Shown: piece by piece, positions 1 to 7,118 of the stretch
Numbering within the stretch: position 1 is the first letter of the stretch
Layout: each line of letters starts with the position of its first letter
NCBI GenBank assembly: GCA_937891015.1
Contig: CALAPY010000074.1
Coordinates: 1-17,971, forward strand
Length of the DNA: 17,971 nucleotides
Source of the DNA: UBA2108 sp002713215
GTDB lineage: Bacteria > Bacteroidota > Bacteroidia > Flavobacteriales_G > Salibacteraceae
Direction of reading: 5' to 3'
Notes under the pieces: model-generated
What the model saw: only the letters and a program-made list of their open reading frames with translations
Told to the model about the DNA's origin: nothing
Database searches by the model: none
Position numbers and translations under genes: made by a program

Positions 1-2
1 TT

Positions 3-194
3 AATCGCATTAAAGAAATTCTTGTTATTCAAGGCGTTAGTCAAAAAGAACTAGCCGCTAAGCTTGGAAAGAATCCAAATACAGTTACAGCAATGTGCAA
101 TAACAAGTCTCAACCCCATTTGAAGGATTTGAAAAAAATTGCAGAGATTTTGGACGTGGATATTCGAGAATTATTAGTACCAACTAAGAAGTAA
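3..194 (+). CDS. XRE/Cro-CI family HTH regulator, 5'-truncated by window edge
   Basis: The frame is open from the window edge to a TAA at 192-194 and gives 63 residues, beginning NRIKEILVIQGVSQKELAAK. The pattern of a first helix, then SQKELAAKLG, then NPNTVTAMCNNKSQP as recognition helix, then LKKIAEILDVDIRELLV is a classic Cro/CI-type helix-turn-helix, so the product should be a small DNA-binding repressor or activator. The family's compact members are about 65-70 residues, so probably only a few N-terminal residues lie outside the window. The gene sits immediately upstream of a co-directional cluster with two HEPN-like proteins and may regulate it. From memory, such minimal XRE regulators are common beside restriction-modification and other defence genes in Bacteroidota; this is context, not proof. 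The DNA target is unknown. Confidence 0.85.
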   Translation, partial: NRIKEILVIQGVSQKELAAKLGKNPNTVTAMCNNKSQPHLKDLKKIAEILDVDIRELLVPTKK

Positions 195-238
195 CCCCAA
201 TTTTGATTAAGTACTTATATAACCTTCAAAAATCATTT

Positions 239-1198
239 ATGAAATCTTTATATGTAAATCTGATATTCACCTGTTTTATTACAGCCTTCTCTGCCCTTTC
301 AGCACAAAATCGCAACCCTGAGTTGGTTGGAGAATGGAAGTCTTACCTAAAAGACAATACCACATTTTACTACTTAAAACTTTCTTCTGATGGATCTGGA
401 GAAAAATGTATTGGAAAAACTATCAATGGTCGTGATACTCTTCTTAGAAATGAAATGAGTTATGTTAAAATTTTGGATTGGGGTCTCAGTGGTAAAAACT
501 TGAATCTTCAGATTAAGCATGATCTTATGTTTGAGCCCAATGGGAGCTATAAAATGAAGCAGAATAAAGATGGTTCTTTGACTCTAAATGGAAGTCACTT
601 TACACTGGGATTCTTTATTTCTCATCTAAACAAGGATGCTTTTATGGGTTCAGTAACCTTTCAAAAATCGGATCAAATTGAAGGAGAGTTTGGAGTAATC
701 CCAGATACCTGCATTTATGATATTGACGAATTCACGTTTGAAAAGGTAGATTCAGGATCATTTCGAGCTACATATGTTGGCTTTGATGATATTATTCCAT
801 ATATCTTGGGTTGTTCTTTAGGATTTGAATTTCCAAAGGAGTTTAAAGTTCCGGCTTTTGAATTAACACTTCCAGATAGTTACAAATTTGGAATACATGG
901 AATGGGTACTAATTCATATGATGTGGGTTTTATTGATATAAGTGATACCATATCAGAGTCTGTCGTGATCATATATTTTGATTTTGATGGTGTCTCGGAG
1001 AAATCACATTCAAAAGACAAAGAAGTTACTTTGATAAACTATAAAGGGAAGAAAATATACACACATTTGAGCTGGCAAAAGAAATACGCTGGAGATGTGT
1101 TTTATAGCCCTAATATTTATTTGTCGTATAGAACTTTCAATAAGGAAAAAGAGGATGAGTTAAGAGCAATTGTTACTTCATTCAAATTCAAGGAATAA
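239..1198 (+). CDS. Secreted hypothetical protein, possible N-terminal lipocalin-like domain
   Basis: The product is 319 residues from the ATG at 239. The frame could be extended to a TTG at 203, but the ATG gives a clean signal peptide (MKSLYVNLIFTCFITAFSALSAQ) with a likely cut near residues 21-23, so I prefer it. The first part of the mature protein (LVGEWKSYL, then alternating beta strands rich in G, N and K) resembles the single-repeat lipocalin-like proteins of Bacteroidota. The rest, including a stretch of aromatic and acidic residues (about 150-240), is not recognised. It should act in the periplasm or at the cell surface. It lies 44 bases after the XRE gene and 12 bases before the first HEPN-like gene, on the same strand. 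A secreted protein is unexpected between a regulator and putative RNases, so the operon may be fortuitous. No promoter was recognised. Function unknown. Confidence 0.8.
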   Translation: MKSLYVNLIFTCFITAFSALSAQNRNPELVGEWKSYLKDNTTFYYLKLSSDGSGEKCIGKTINGRDTLLRNEMSYVKILDWGLSGKNLNLQIKHDLMFEPNGSYKMKQNKDGSLTLNGSHFTLGFFISHLNKDAFMGSVTFQKSDQIEGEFGVIPDTCIYDIDEFTFEKVDSGSFRATYVGFDDIIPYILGCSLGFEFPKEFKVPAFELTLPDSYKFGIHGMGTNSYDVGFIDISDTISESVVIIYFDFDGVSEKSHSKDKEVTLINYKGKKIYTHLSWQKKYAGDVFYSPNIYLSYRTFNKEKEDELRAIVTSFKFKE

Positions 1199-1210
1199 TG
1201 TAACCCATTA

Positions 1211-2131
1211 ATGTTGAATTATTCTCTATTTGCCCTTACTCCACAAGTAATTCCAAAGATTTTAATAGCTCTTGGTATTATTCAAAACAAAGGAATTTTA
1301 ATCAAGATTGATAATACTCCAGATTACGATATATCGGAATATCAAAGAGAGGTTGACACTGATTATTATTTCCACAACCACTGGGGATTTAAAGACCACT
1401 TTCAATCCATAGTGGACGCACACTTTAGAGAGCAATTTATATTTCACTTCGATGACTTAACAAGAGCCAGTAAAGAATTGGGTCTACCTTTTGATCATTC
1501 TAATCACACAGAATTTGTCAACCAGATTTATTCAAGTTACCCCAAAAAACTTCCTGAATATAGCTTTTCAATTGAATGGGATGAATTTAAATTTAAAAAT
1601 CTCCGTTTAGTTTCGATTGATAACATTAAGAAAAAATTGTTCTACGAAGGTGCTTTCTTTGGCAATTCTGATACTATAACTCCTTTAGATTGGGGTGTGT
1701 ATTCATTACTTAACCTCACTTGTGTCTCTTTTTCCAGATTACCTTTTTACAAGCAATTAGTGCTGGAGGGTTATCTGCTAAAAAAAGAAGGTAAATATAA
1801 ACTTGCTTTCTTCCTAACATATTCTGCGTTTGAGAGTTTTGTAAACTTTAAATCAGGCACGGCTGATGATGAAGAACGGCTTAAGGAAAAAGTTACCAAG
1901 TTGTATAGAAATCAGTTCCCCAAGCTTGAAAAACACCAGATATACTGCTCTGTAATGAACCAGTATGATAAGTTTACCAACGATCGGAATAATATTGCTC
2001 ATGGAACTCGTCAAATTGAGGTATCCCAGGAAGAGCTTGATTCTCTATTAATTTTCGTTTTGATAATGATTAGCTGCTATGAATTTAACTTCAAGAAATT
2101 TGATGAATTATCTGCTAAGGTCTCATTATAG
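1211..2131 (+). CDS. Hypothetical protein with C-terminal HEPN-like domain (putative RNase)
   Basis: The product is 306 residues from the ATG at 1211 and lacks a signal peptide, so it is cytoplasmic. The C-terminal third (about 180-305) is helical. It runs KYKLAFFLTYSAFESFVNF, then an intervening helix with LYRNQFPKLEK, then NDRNNIAHG, then a final hydrophobic helix (LLIFVLIMISCYE). R259 and H264 fit the R-x4-6-H signature of HEPN domains, many of which are metal-independent endoribonucleases; the polar residue after R and the G after H are also typical. The N-terminal 180 residues, rich in aromatic and acidic residues, match nothing I know and may sense or bind a target. Spacing to both neighbours is short (12 bases before, 15 after), suggesting co-transcription with a second R-x4-H protein. 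Non-catalytic HEPN proteins also exist, so ribonuclease activity is inferred. Confidence 0.82.
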   Translation: MLNYSLFALTPQVIPKILIALGIIQNKGILIKIDNTPDYDISEYQREVDTDYYFHNHWGFKDHFQSIVDAHFREQFIFHFDDLTRASKELGLPFDHSNHTEFVNQIYSSYPKKLPEYSFSIEWDEFKFKNLRLVSIDNIKKKLFYEGAFFGNSDTITPLDWGVYSLLNLTCVSFSRLPFYKQLVLEGYLLKKEGKYKLAFFLTYSAFESFVNFKSGTADDEERLKEKVTKLYRNQFPKLEKHQIYCSVMNQYDKFTNDRNNIAHGTRQIEVSQEELDSLLIFVLIMISCYEFNFKKFDELSAKVSL

Positions 2132-2146
2132 GTAGTTTTGGACAAG

Positions 2147-3643
2147 ATGGAGAAAAAGGAGGTATATTCTATTTTATTTAACAAAATAGACGAGTTTGCA
2201 GTTCCCAAGGAAGGTATTTTGGTAAATAGAAACTCTTCTTTAGACAATTTGAATGCAGCTATATCAACTTCTGAGCATGATTTTTCCGTTTCATTCGAAT
2301 GGTATCGGTTTTCAGAGAAGAGCAAAAACCTACGTGTGGGTAAATCCTACAAAAAAGTAGGTTTTCAATCGAAAAACACAAATTGGGTATTTGAAGATTT
2401 CTATATATCTAACGCTTCTAATCATGTCGACTTTATAAATCAAAAATCTTCGCACCAGCTTACGGCGTCTTCTAGATTTATTTATACCAAGGGATATTCT
2501 AAAACTGCTTTATACTACTATCGATTGCTTGTTCCATTATCTGAAGAATTTAAGACTCATTTTGTTATTGGAAGTTTAAGAGAGGTAACTATCGAAAATG
2601 ACCCGTTAAAGTTTTATTTCATTCAAAGAGATAAGAAAAAGCACTTTCTGGTCATCGAATCAGACTTAAAACAACCTTATGATATATTTAGTAAAAAAGC
2701 CTTTGCCTTAAAAATTGCTCTTGGCTATTTGACAGGACATTTAGCTGGAGATAGAGGGTTTTATTTCGCTTACACAAAAAAGAGAATGGAAACCCCTGCT
2801 CAAGTTTACCATTCACCGTTTCATCCTTCTATAATTAGCATATACAAACCTATTTGGTCTAATCCGTATGGATTCATCAGAAATGATAAGCACGCGGATA
2901 GATATTATAAAAACAAGGTGTTACGTACGATAAAGAAGGAAGAACTTTCAACACTATGTCAAAGGCTCTACGATTCAGATGAATTTTCATCAGCTATCAA
3001 TTTGATGTTGGAATCGAGTGTTGCTAGTTTGCTATTTCGGCCAGGAGGTTATGCTATTGTCTTAGAAACTTTAGCAGATATTATTAAACCTGAAAAGAAG
3101 GTTAAAGTTGCTCCCATGAAACCAGCTTTAAGTAAAAAAGTACGAAAAGAGTGTTTGAGTATAGGTGAGCAGCATTGGCAATCAATCTCTAAGCAGTTTT
3201 CAATCACCATAGAAAAATACGAAAAGGAAATATCTGCTGACTGTATTAAAGCACTCAATCAATACAAAGATTCACTTACTGAAGAAAGTTTGGAAACCCT
3301 TAAAAAAAGAATTGATGGGATAAATAAAGCGACTAATAAAGCTCAGCTAAAAAGGCCTTTTGATTATTTAAACATAATACTATCAAAAAGCGATTTAGAA
3401 ATTCTTGGTACGCGAGATGACTTCTTACACGGAAGAGTTCCTGACATAACCAAAGCAGGAAAGCAGAGACCATTGGATAGGCAAAACAGAGATCTTTATT
3501 ATGCTTCCGTGAAATTCTATACACTACTGAATATGCTTATTCTTAAATGGATAGGTTACGATAATTATGTTGTTAACTATGCCAAATACAATGAAACTTA
3601 TACAAAGGTGAAATTAGATGAAGACGTTTATAAGGAAGTCTAA
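2147..3643 (+). CDS. Large hypothetical protein with C-terminal HEPN-like (ApeA-type?) motif
   Basis: The product is 498 residues from the ATG at 2147. A TTG nine bases upstream (2138) is in frame but less likely. There is no signal peptide. Residues 1 to about 270 look beta-rich, with many aromatic strands (VSFEWYRF, NWVFEDFYI, LKFYFIQR). Residues about 265-495 are helical, with SSVASLLFRPGGYAIVLETL and later GTRDDFLHGRVP. R423 and H428 make an R-x4-H motif followed by G, the form seen in ApeA-like HEPN domains, where a large N-terminal sensor precedes a C-terminal RNase domain. A long lysine- and glutamate-rich helical stretch (about 350-400) separates the two helical blocks. The N-terminal part does not resemble that of the preceding protein, so this is not a simple duplication. 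It is the last gene of the plus-strand run. A defence or stress role is an inference from motif and context; the exact family was not verified. Confidence 0.83.
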   Translation: MEKKEVYSILFNKIDEFAVPKEGILVNRNSSLDNLNAAISTSEHDFSVSFEWYRFSEKSKNLRVGKSYKKVGFQSKNTNWVFEDFYISNASNHVDFINQKSSHQLTASSRFIYTKGYSKTALYYYRLLVPLSEEFKTHFVIGSLREVTIENDPLKFYFIQRDKKKHFLVIESDLKQPYDIFSKKAFALKIALGYLTGHLAGDRGFYFAYTKKRMETPAQVYHSPFHPSIISIYKPIWSNPYGFIRNDKHADRYYKNKVLRTIKKEELSTLCQRLYDSDEFSSAINLMLESSVASLLFRPGGYAIVLETLADIIKPEKKVKVAPMKPALSKKVRKECLSIGEQHWQSISKQFSITIEKYEKEISADCIKALNQYKDSLTEESLETLKKRIDGINKATNKAQLKRPFDYLNIILSKSDLEILGTRDDFLHGRVPDITKAGKQRPLDRQNRDLYYASVKFYTLLNMLILKWIGYDNYVVNYAKYNETYTKVKLDEDVYKEV

Positions 3644-3681
3644 TTCTCATTCTTTATCTAGGCAAAGCTTGATTTTTTTTA

Positions 3682-3762
3682 GCGTGCCCTTTCAGGTCGG
3701 GCTATTCGCTACTACTCCTCGCCCCTGTTGGGCTGAGGGGTAACCGCTGCTATCCCTCACGC
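3682..3762. repeat. GC-rich structured element, probable Bacteroidota dispersed repeat
   Basis: The element opens with GCGTGCCC and closes with CCCTCACGC, so its ends pair over five bases (GCGTG with CACGC). Inside, 3717-3724 pairs with 3730-3738 as an eight-base-pair stem with one bulged T (3734) and a five-base loop. Two similar tracts, CGCTACTACTCC and CGCTGCTATCCC, flank that stem. It is much more GC-rich than the DNA on either side. I recall very similar sequences scattered in intergenic regions of Flavobacteriia genomes, but this is memory, not a search. Whether it is a non-autonomous mobile element, a structured RNA or a terminator-like repeat is unknown. Confidence 0.5.
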
Positions 3763-3896
3763 GCTTAAATGAAAACTTTCTTTGGTCGTTCACATTTTTC
3801 GCTAATAAGCTGTAAGCAATATTTCAATTTTCTCCTAGCGTCGTAAATATGAAACCTTGCTTGAAATGTTTAAGAAAAACCCAATCCGGCTAGCGA

Positions 3897-3918
3897 GGTT
3901 AAAGCTGAAGCTTTAACC
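3897..3918. other. Perfect 9-bp inverted repeat (hairpin) between convergent genes
   Basis: GGTTAAAGC, loop TGAA, GCTTTAACC. It lies 56 bases beyond the stop of the M23 gene read on the minus strand and is not followed by a T tract on either strand. It could be a weak transcription-stopping or mRNA 3'-end hairpin for that gene. The stem is perfect, but the terminator role is doubtful. Confidence 0.35.
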
Positions 3919-3973
3919 CAAAGCAAAGTAACATAATGCTAGTCCATTATAGGAGATAGTAAAATTTCCTGAA

Positions 3974-5272
3974 TCACATACCCGCCAAAGCTGCTCCTTT
4001 GGAATTCTCATAAGGAATGGCATCGAGCTCCTTTTTAAGGCTGTCCTTGACCACCTTAAATTGTGGCATCAGCTTCTTTTCAACCGGAAGGGATGGTGGC
4101 AATTTCTCCCTTCGGTGATTAACCTGCTTTCCATTCTTCCAAAATCGGAAACATACATGTGGTCCCGTAGCCAAACCAGTGCTGCCAACATAACCAATAA
4201 CCTGACCCTGGCGAACAAACTTGCCTCGCTTGACTCCTTTGGCAAATTTGCTCATGTGCAGGTACTGAGTAGTATAAGTGGAGTTGTGTTTAATCTTTAC
4301 ATAGTTGCCATTGAACTTTTTGTAGCGCGCATCACTCACCACACCATCCCCTACTGCAAGAATCGGAGTGCCTTTTGGCGCCGCATAATCAGTTCCCAGG
4401 TGAGCCTTCCACCGCTTTTGTACGGGGTGGTATCGGCGCCTCGAAAAGCTGCTGCTTATTCTTCCATACTTCAGTGGTGATTTCAAAAATGCCTTACGCA
4501 GACTCTTCGCGTTTTCGTCAAAGTAATCGACGGTTTTATTTTGCTCAAAGGGAAATGCGTAAAACGTTTCTCCATGATGTTCAAATAAGGCCGTTTCCAC
4601 TTTGCCCACACCTACCCTAGTATCCTCGACATATTGTTCCTTAAAAATGACTTTGAAGCGGTCTCCCTTTTGAATTCGATAAAAATCAATGCTCCAGGCA
4701 TAGATCTCTGAAAGTTCCATTGCCAATGCAGGGCTGCATTTAATGTCCATTAAGGTCTGATACAAAGACGAGTTTATTACACCAGCGACTTCACGTCTGA
4801 CTTCACGAACTTCTCGTTGCTTTACCTCAACTTTCATTTCGCCACGTAAATCATAAACCACGTAGTCTATTGAATTGGGTTCATAAATAAAATATTGAGC
4901 TTTTTCTGTGCTGTCTTTTTTGCACAATACGGTAAAGTTCTTACCGCTACTTAGCTTTCGAACACTATAAGTTGGCTTGGCTTTTTTTACCAGACGGTCA
5001 ATTTCCGGCCAGGGAATATGATGCTTGAGTAATATGGTAGACAATACCTGGTTCTTCTTTATTTTTCCTTCAACTACAATAAAAGAATCCAGGTTTAAAC
5101 CATACTCCATATTGATCTTTGGAATTACAATGGTGTCTTCGGGAAGCGAAACATCAGCTAATCTATCGTCTTCAAATGAGCAATGATAGAGCATCAGCCC
5201 ACAAGCAAACACCATGATTCCTATGATCCAGGTTATTTTTATTTTGAAATTCACAATATCAAAAATTGTCAC
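3974..5272 (-). CDS. M23-family murein metallopeptidase, membrane-anchored (MepM/Csd3-like)
   Basis: The product is 432 residues and probably cleaves peptide cross-links of peptidoglycan in the periplasm. Residues about 11-30 are a membrane anchor (ITWIIGIMVFACGLMLYH). Residues about 60-140 resemble the N-terminal LysM/OapA-like domain of MepM/Csd3 endopeptidases, and 165-260 the preceding regulatory segment. The LytM catalytic domain spans about 265-390: H291-x3-D295 (HLGTDYAAPKGTP), H339 in YLHM, and GPHVCFRFW. Where the zinc site normally reads HxH, this protein has H372-V-C374. Cys can bind zinc, and I recall the same HVC form in other Bacteroidota members, so the enzyme need not be dead. 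The start is a GTG at 5272; a second in-frame GTG at 5254 gives a shorter, more typical N-terminus (MNFKIKITW). It is divergent from the gene at 5345. Confidence 0.93.
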   Translation of the reverse strand: MTIFDIVNFKIKITWIIGIMVFACGLMLYHCSFEDDRLADVSLPEDTIVIPKINMEYGLNLDSFIVVEGKIKKNQVLSTILLKHHIPWPEIDRLVKKAKPTYSVRKLSSGKNFTVLCKKDSTEKAQYFIYEPNSIDYVVYDLRGEMKVEVKQREVREVRREVAGVINSSLYQTLMDIKCSPALAMELSEIYAWSIDFYRIQKGDRFKVIFKEQYVEDTRVGVGKVETALFEHHGETFYAFPFEQNKTVDYFDENAKSLRKAFLKSPLKYGRISSSFSRRRYHPVQKRWKAHLGTDYAAPKGTPILAVGDGVVSDARYKKFNGNYVKIKHNSTYTTQYLHMSKFAKGVKRGKFVRQGQVIGYVGSTGLATGPHVCFRFWKNGKQVNHRREKLPPSLPVEKKLMPQFKVVKDSLKKELDAIPYENSKGAALAGM

Positions 5273-5306
5273 TATTCTTTAGCACCCATGTATTTATAGA
5301 AACATA

Positions 5307-5340
5307 TTGTAAACAAAGCTGTGTTTATCCAATATCTTTG
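5307..5340 (+). promoter_or_regulatory. Candidate Bacteroidota promoter (TTG-N23-TATCTTTG)
   Basis: TTG at 5307-5309 and TATCTTTG at 5333-5340 are 23 bases apart, fitting the known Flavobacterium pattern TTG-N17-23-TAnnTTTG. A transcript would begin close to 5345, which makes the GTG at 5321 unusable as a start and implies an almost leaderless message. Confidence 0.5.
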
Positions 5341-5344
5341 CAGC

Positions 5345-6013
5345 TTGAATCAAACTATTAAAAAAGCTACCGCCACTAGTATATTTTTTTTAGTCGTATT
5401 CTGGGCATGTTCCCAGCGAATCGATTATAAAATAAAAGCAGGTGGTGTTAAATTAGGCGACTTCAAAATTGAAAAGCACGTCTACAATGACTCTACTGTT
5501 TACTTATTGAAAAGTTCGGTTACACTCAACTTCCTTATTACTAAACACCGGATATTGTATTCTAGTATATCTACCTACTACAAGGGTATTCTGCGAGAAT
5601 CCTGGGTGCGTGCAGTAGAAAACGGAAGCTTAGATAAAAGTACCCGAACACAAAGAACCAAGACCGGATATCACGTAACCCAGTATGAGGATGAAGAAGA
5701 AAAACAATATGACATTCCACATGTCGGAATTCAATATTCTACGAGCAGACTGTTTTTTGAAATGCCCCCGTTGCAAGATTCCAGTTACGCTGAGTTGTAT
5801 GGAAATTTTGGAGATTTTAGTACCGACCAGACCAATGTAATTAAAATCACAAATCAGGTAACCGGATCAGAAACCGTATACTTTTATGAAAATAACCAGC
5901 CGATAAAAAGAAAAATCGAATACCCTATTGTTGATTTTCTGATGTTTATGATCTCCTCAAAACCTTTCCAACGAGCAAAAAAGGAAGTATATGGTGAATT
6001 CTTTACTTTTTAG
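5345..6013 (+). CDS. Secreted/lipoprotein-like hypothetical protein (DUF6134-like)
   Basis: The product is about 222 residues from the TTG at 5345; an upstream GTG at 5321 would add eight residues but overlaps the best promoter. From 5345 the N-terminus (MNQTIKKATATSIFFLVVFW) is a signal sequence ending ACSQ. A lipoprotein cysteine is possible although the lipobox is poor. The mature part starts DYKIKAGGVKLGDFKIEK and continues as alternating strands with SSVTLNFLITKHRI and YYKGILRESW, consistent with the DUF6134 envelope family as I remember it. This is a lipocalin-like beta fold with an outline similar to the DUF3108 protein encoded at 7196-8035. The function of these families is not established. 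The gene is divergent from the M23 peptidase and convergent with the transporter, whose stop begins at the very next base. There is no ATG near the start, so the exact start is uncertain. Confidence 0.8.
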   Translation: MNQTIKKATATSIFFLVVFWACSQRIDYKIKAGGVKLGDFKIEKHVYNDSTVYLLKSSVTLNFLITKHRILYSSISTYYKGILRESWVRAVENGSLDKSTRTQRTKTGYHVTQYEDEEEKQYDIPHVGIQYSTSRLFFEMPPLQDSSYAELYGNFGDFSTDQTNVIKITNQVTGSETVYFYENNQPIKRKIEYPIVDFLMFMISSKPFQRAKKEVYGEFFTF

Positions 6014-7099
6014 TTAGCCGATAACAATTTCCAGCAAACTATCTGGGATTTCCATTCCTGCAACAAATAACCCCGCTGCAAACATCTTATCATTGACAGA
6101 AGCGTTGGAGATTGCTAGTGGAAAACCTGTAACGGATAAAATGGCGAGACTTGGAATTAGAACCAACAACATAATTAGTGAAAACACATTTGGAAGCAGG
6201 TAAACTCCTAACAGAGAAAACAAACAACAGAAAAATGACAAAATAAATAAGCGCGACTTATTGTATTGGTTTAATCGTCTGGCAATAAAAAAAGCAAACA
6301 ACGCAGTTAAGGCTAGAATTACTGAAATAACCAATTCCATGGGCATATCACCACTGATACCCTCGAGTTTAAATTCCAGGATTACAGGCAAAACATTGAT
6401 TAAATAGGCAAAAACAAAACCCAGAGCCAACCCAAATAAAATCACTAAATGAAAACTACTCGGGTTATTGCTTACTTCATTTGCAGATTTATCTACCTGT
6501 CCCCTTTTTAAGTAATTTCTGTGAAACATAAACCCGGCAACAGTTATTAATAGCCCTCCTGTTACAAAGGTGAGCGAGGCTCCCAGAAAATCAACTAACA
6601 AAATAATTGCAGGTTCCAGGGCAAATGCCATATCACTGGCCAAAATATACACACCCATTACGGTAGTAAACTGGGCCACAGGTACAAATTCCTCCAGGGT
6701 GGCCAATGCGGGTGCGTAAAACAGGTTCATGGAAATTAGCCATACTACAATCATTACCGGAAGCAATCCCTGGAGGGGTAAAATTGACTCAGGTGCTATG
6801 GTGGCGGCTACGGTCATAAAAATTAGTGCGGTTATGCCAACCCCGGCAGTAAGAATAGGCAGACTTCTATTACCCTTAGACTTTATTCTGTCTGCCAAAT
6901 AACCGGCAAGAGGAGGCACAGTGGCCATAACCAGAAGTTTGCTGTAGCCAAGAAGCGGTGCTAATTCATGGAGTCCAAACCGATCTAATAATATCGGCTG
7001 ATAATTGTGATAAGCGATCCACGAAATGATTATGGCCGTGTTTAGAGCAATCAGACTCCAAATGAGTGACCATTGAGTTTTTTCAGCGTTTGATACCAA
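6014..7099 (-). CDS. MFS-type transporter, 11 visible membrane segments
   Basis: The product is a very hydrophobic protein of 361 residues starting at a TTG (7099). No ATG or GTG lies between this point and the upstream in-frame stop at 7130-7132. About eleven membrane segments are visible, roughly at 13-30, 48-66, 79-102, 111-134, 144-168, 171-192, 216-240, 253-275, 282-303, 306-331 and 338-361. GYLADRIKSKGNRS after the second segment is the MFS motif A loop (G-x-L-A-D-R). The cytoplasmic middle loop (KRGQVDKSANEVSNNPS) between the sixth and seventh segments divides the two halves. The substrate cannot be read from the sequence. Most MFS proteins have 12 segments and about 400 residues, so the C-terminus is short; the gene ends against the convergent gene with no spacer. 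It follows the DUF3108 gene by 96 bases on the same strand. Confidence 0.8.
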   Translation of the reverse strand: MVSNAEKTQWSLIWSLIALNTAIIISWIAYHNYQPILLDRFGLHELAPLLGYSKLLVMATVPPLAGYLADRIKSKGNRSLPILTAGVGITALIFMTVAATIAPESILPLQGLLPVMIVVWLISMNLFYAPALATLEEFVPVAQFTTVMGVYILASDMAFALEPAIILLVDFLGASLTFVTGGLLITVAGFMFHRNYLKRGQVDKSANEVSNNPSSFHLVILFGLALGFVFAYLINVLPVILEFKLEGISGDMPMELVISVILALTALFAFFIARRLNQYNKSRLFILSFFCCLFSLLGVYLLPNVFSLIMLLVLIPSLAILSVTGFPLAISNASVNDKMFAAGLFVAGMEIPDSLLEIVIG

Positions 7100-7118
7100 G
7101 GTAGTGTAATTCAGCTTG

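Larger units (their letters stand above)
3644..3973. other. 330-base gene-free stretch between convergent genes
   Basis: No convincing coding frame lies here. In order it holds a run of eight T (3673-3680) without a good preceding stem, a GC-rich 81-base element with complementary ends (3682-3762), unremarkable AT-rich sequence (about 3770-3890), and a perfect hairpin (3897-3918). It separates the AT-rich HEPN cluster from the chromosome-like genes to the right and may mark the border of an accessory insertion. No integrase, direct-repeat pair or tRNA that would prove an integration site is visible. Confidence 0.7.

Noticed and set aside
3..1198. Toxin-antitoxin pair made of the XRE gene and the following gene
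   Set aside because: The second product is an exported protein of about 320 residues with a signal peptide, unlike known type II toxins.
3661..3680. Run of eight T shortly after the second HEPN gene as an intrinsic terminator
   Set aside because: The preceding sequence forms only a stem of about three base pairs around AAGCTT, too weak for a confident call.
4061..4480. Long plus-strand open frame (139 codons) opposite the M23 gene
   Set aside because: It lies wholly antisense to a protein with clear LytM motifs, and its translation shows no recognisable domain.
6014..7099. Frameshift or truncation of the MFS gene
   Set aside because: The frame is intact from start to stop, the last residues form a plausible final helix, and the DNA beyond the stop encodes the convergent gene; a short family C-terminus explains it as well.
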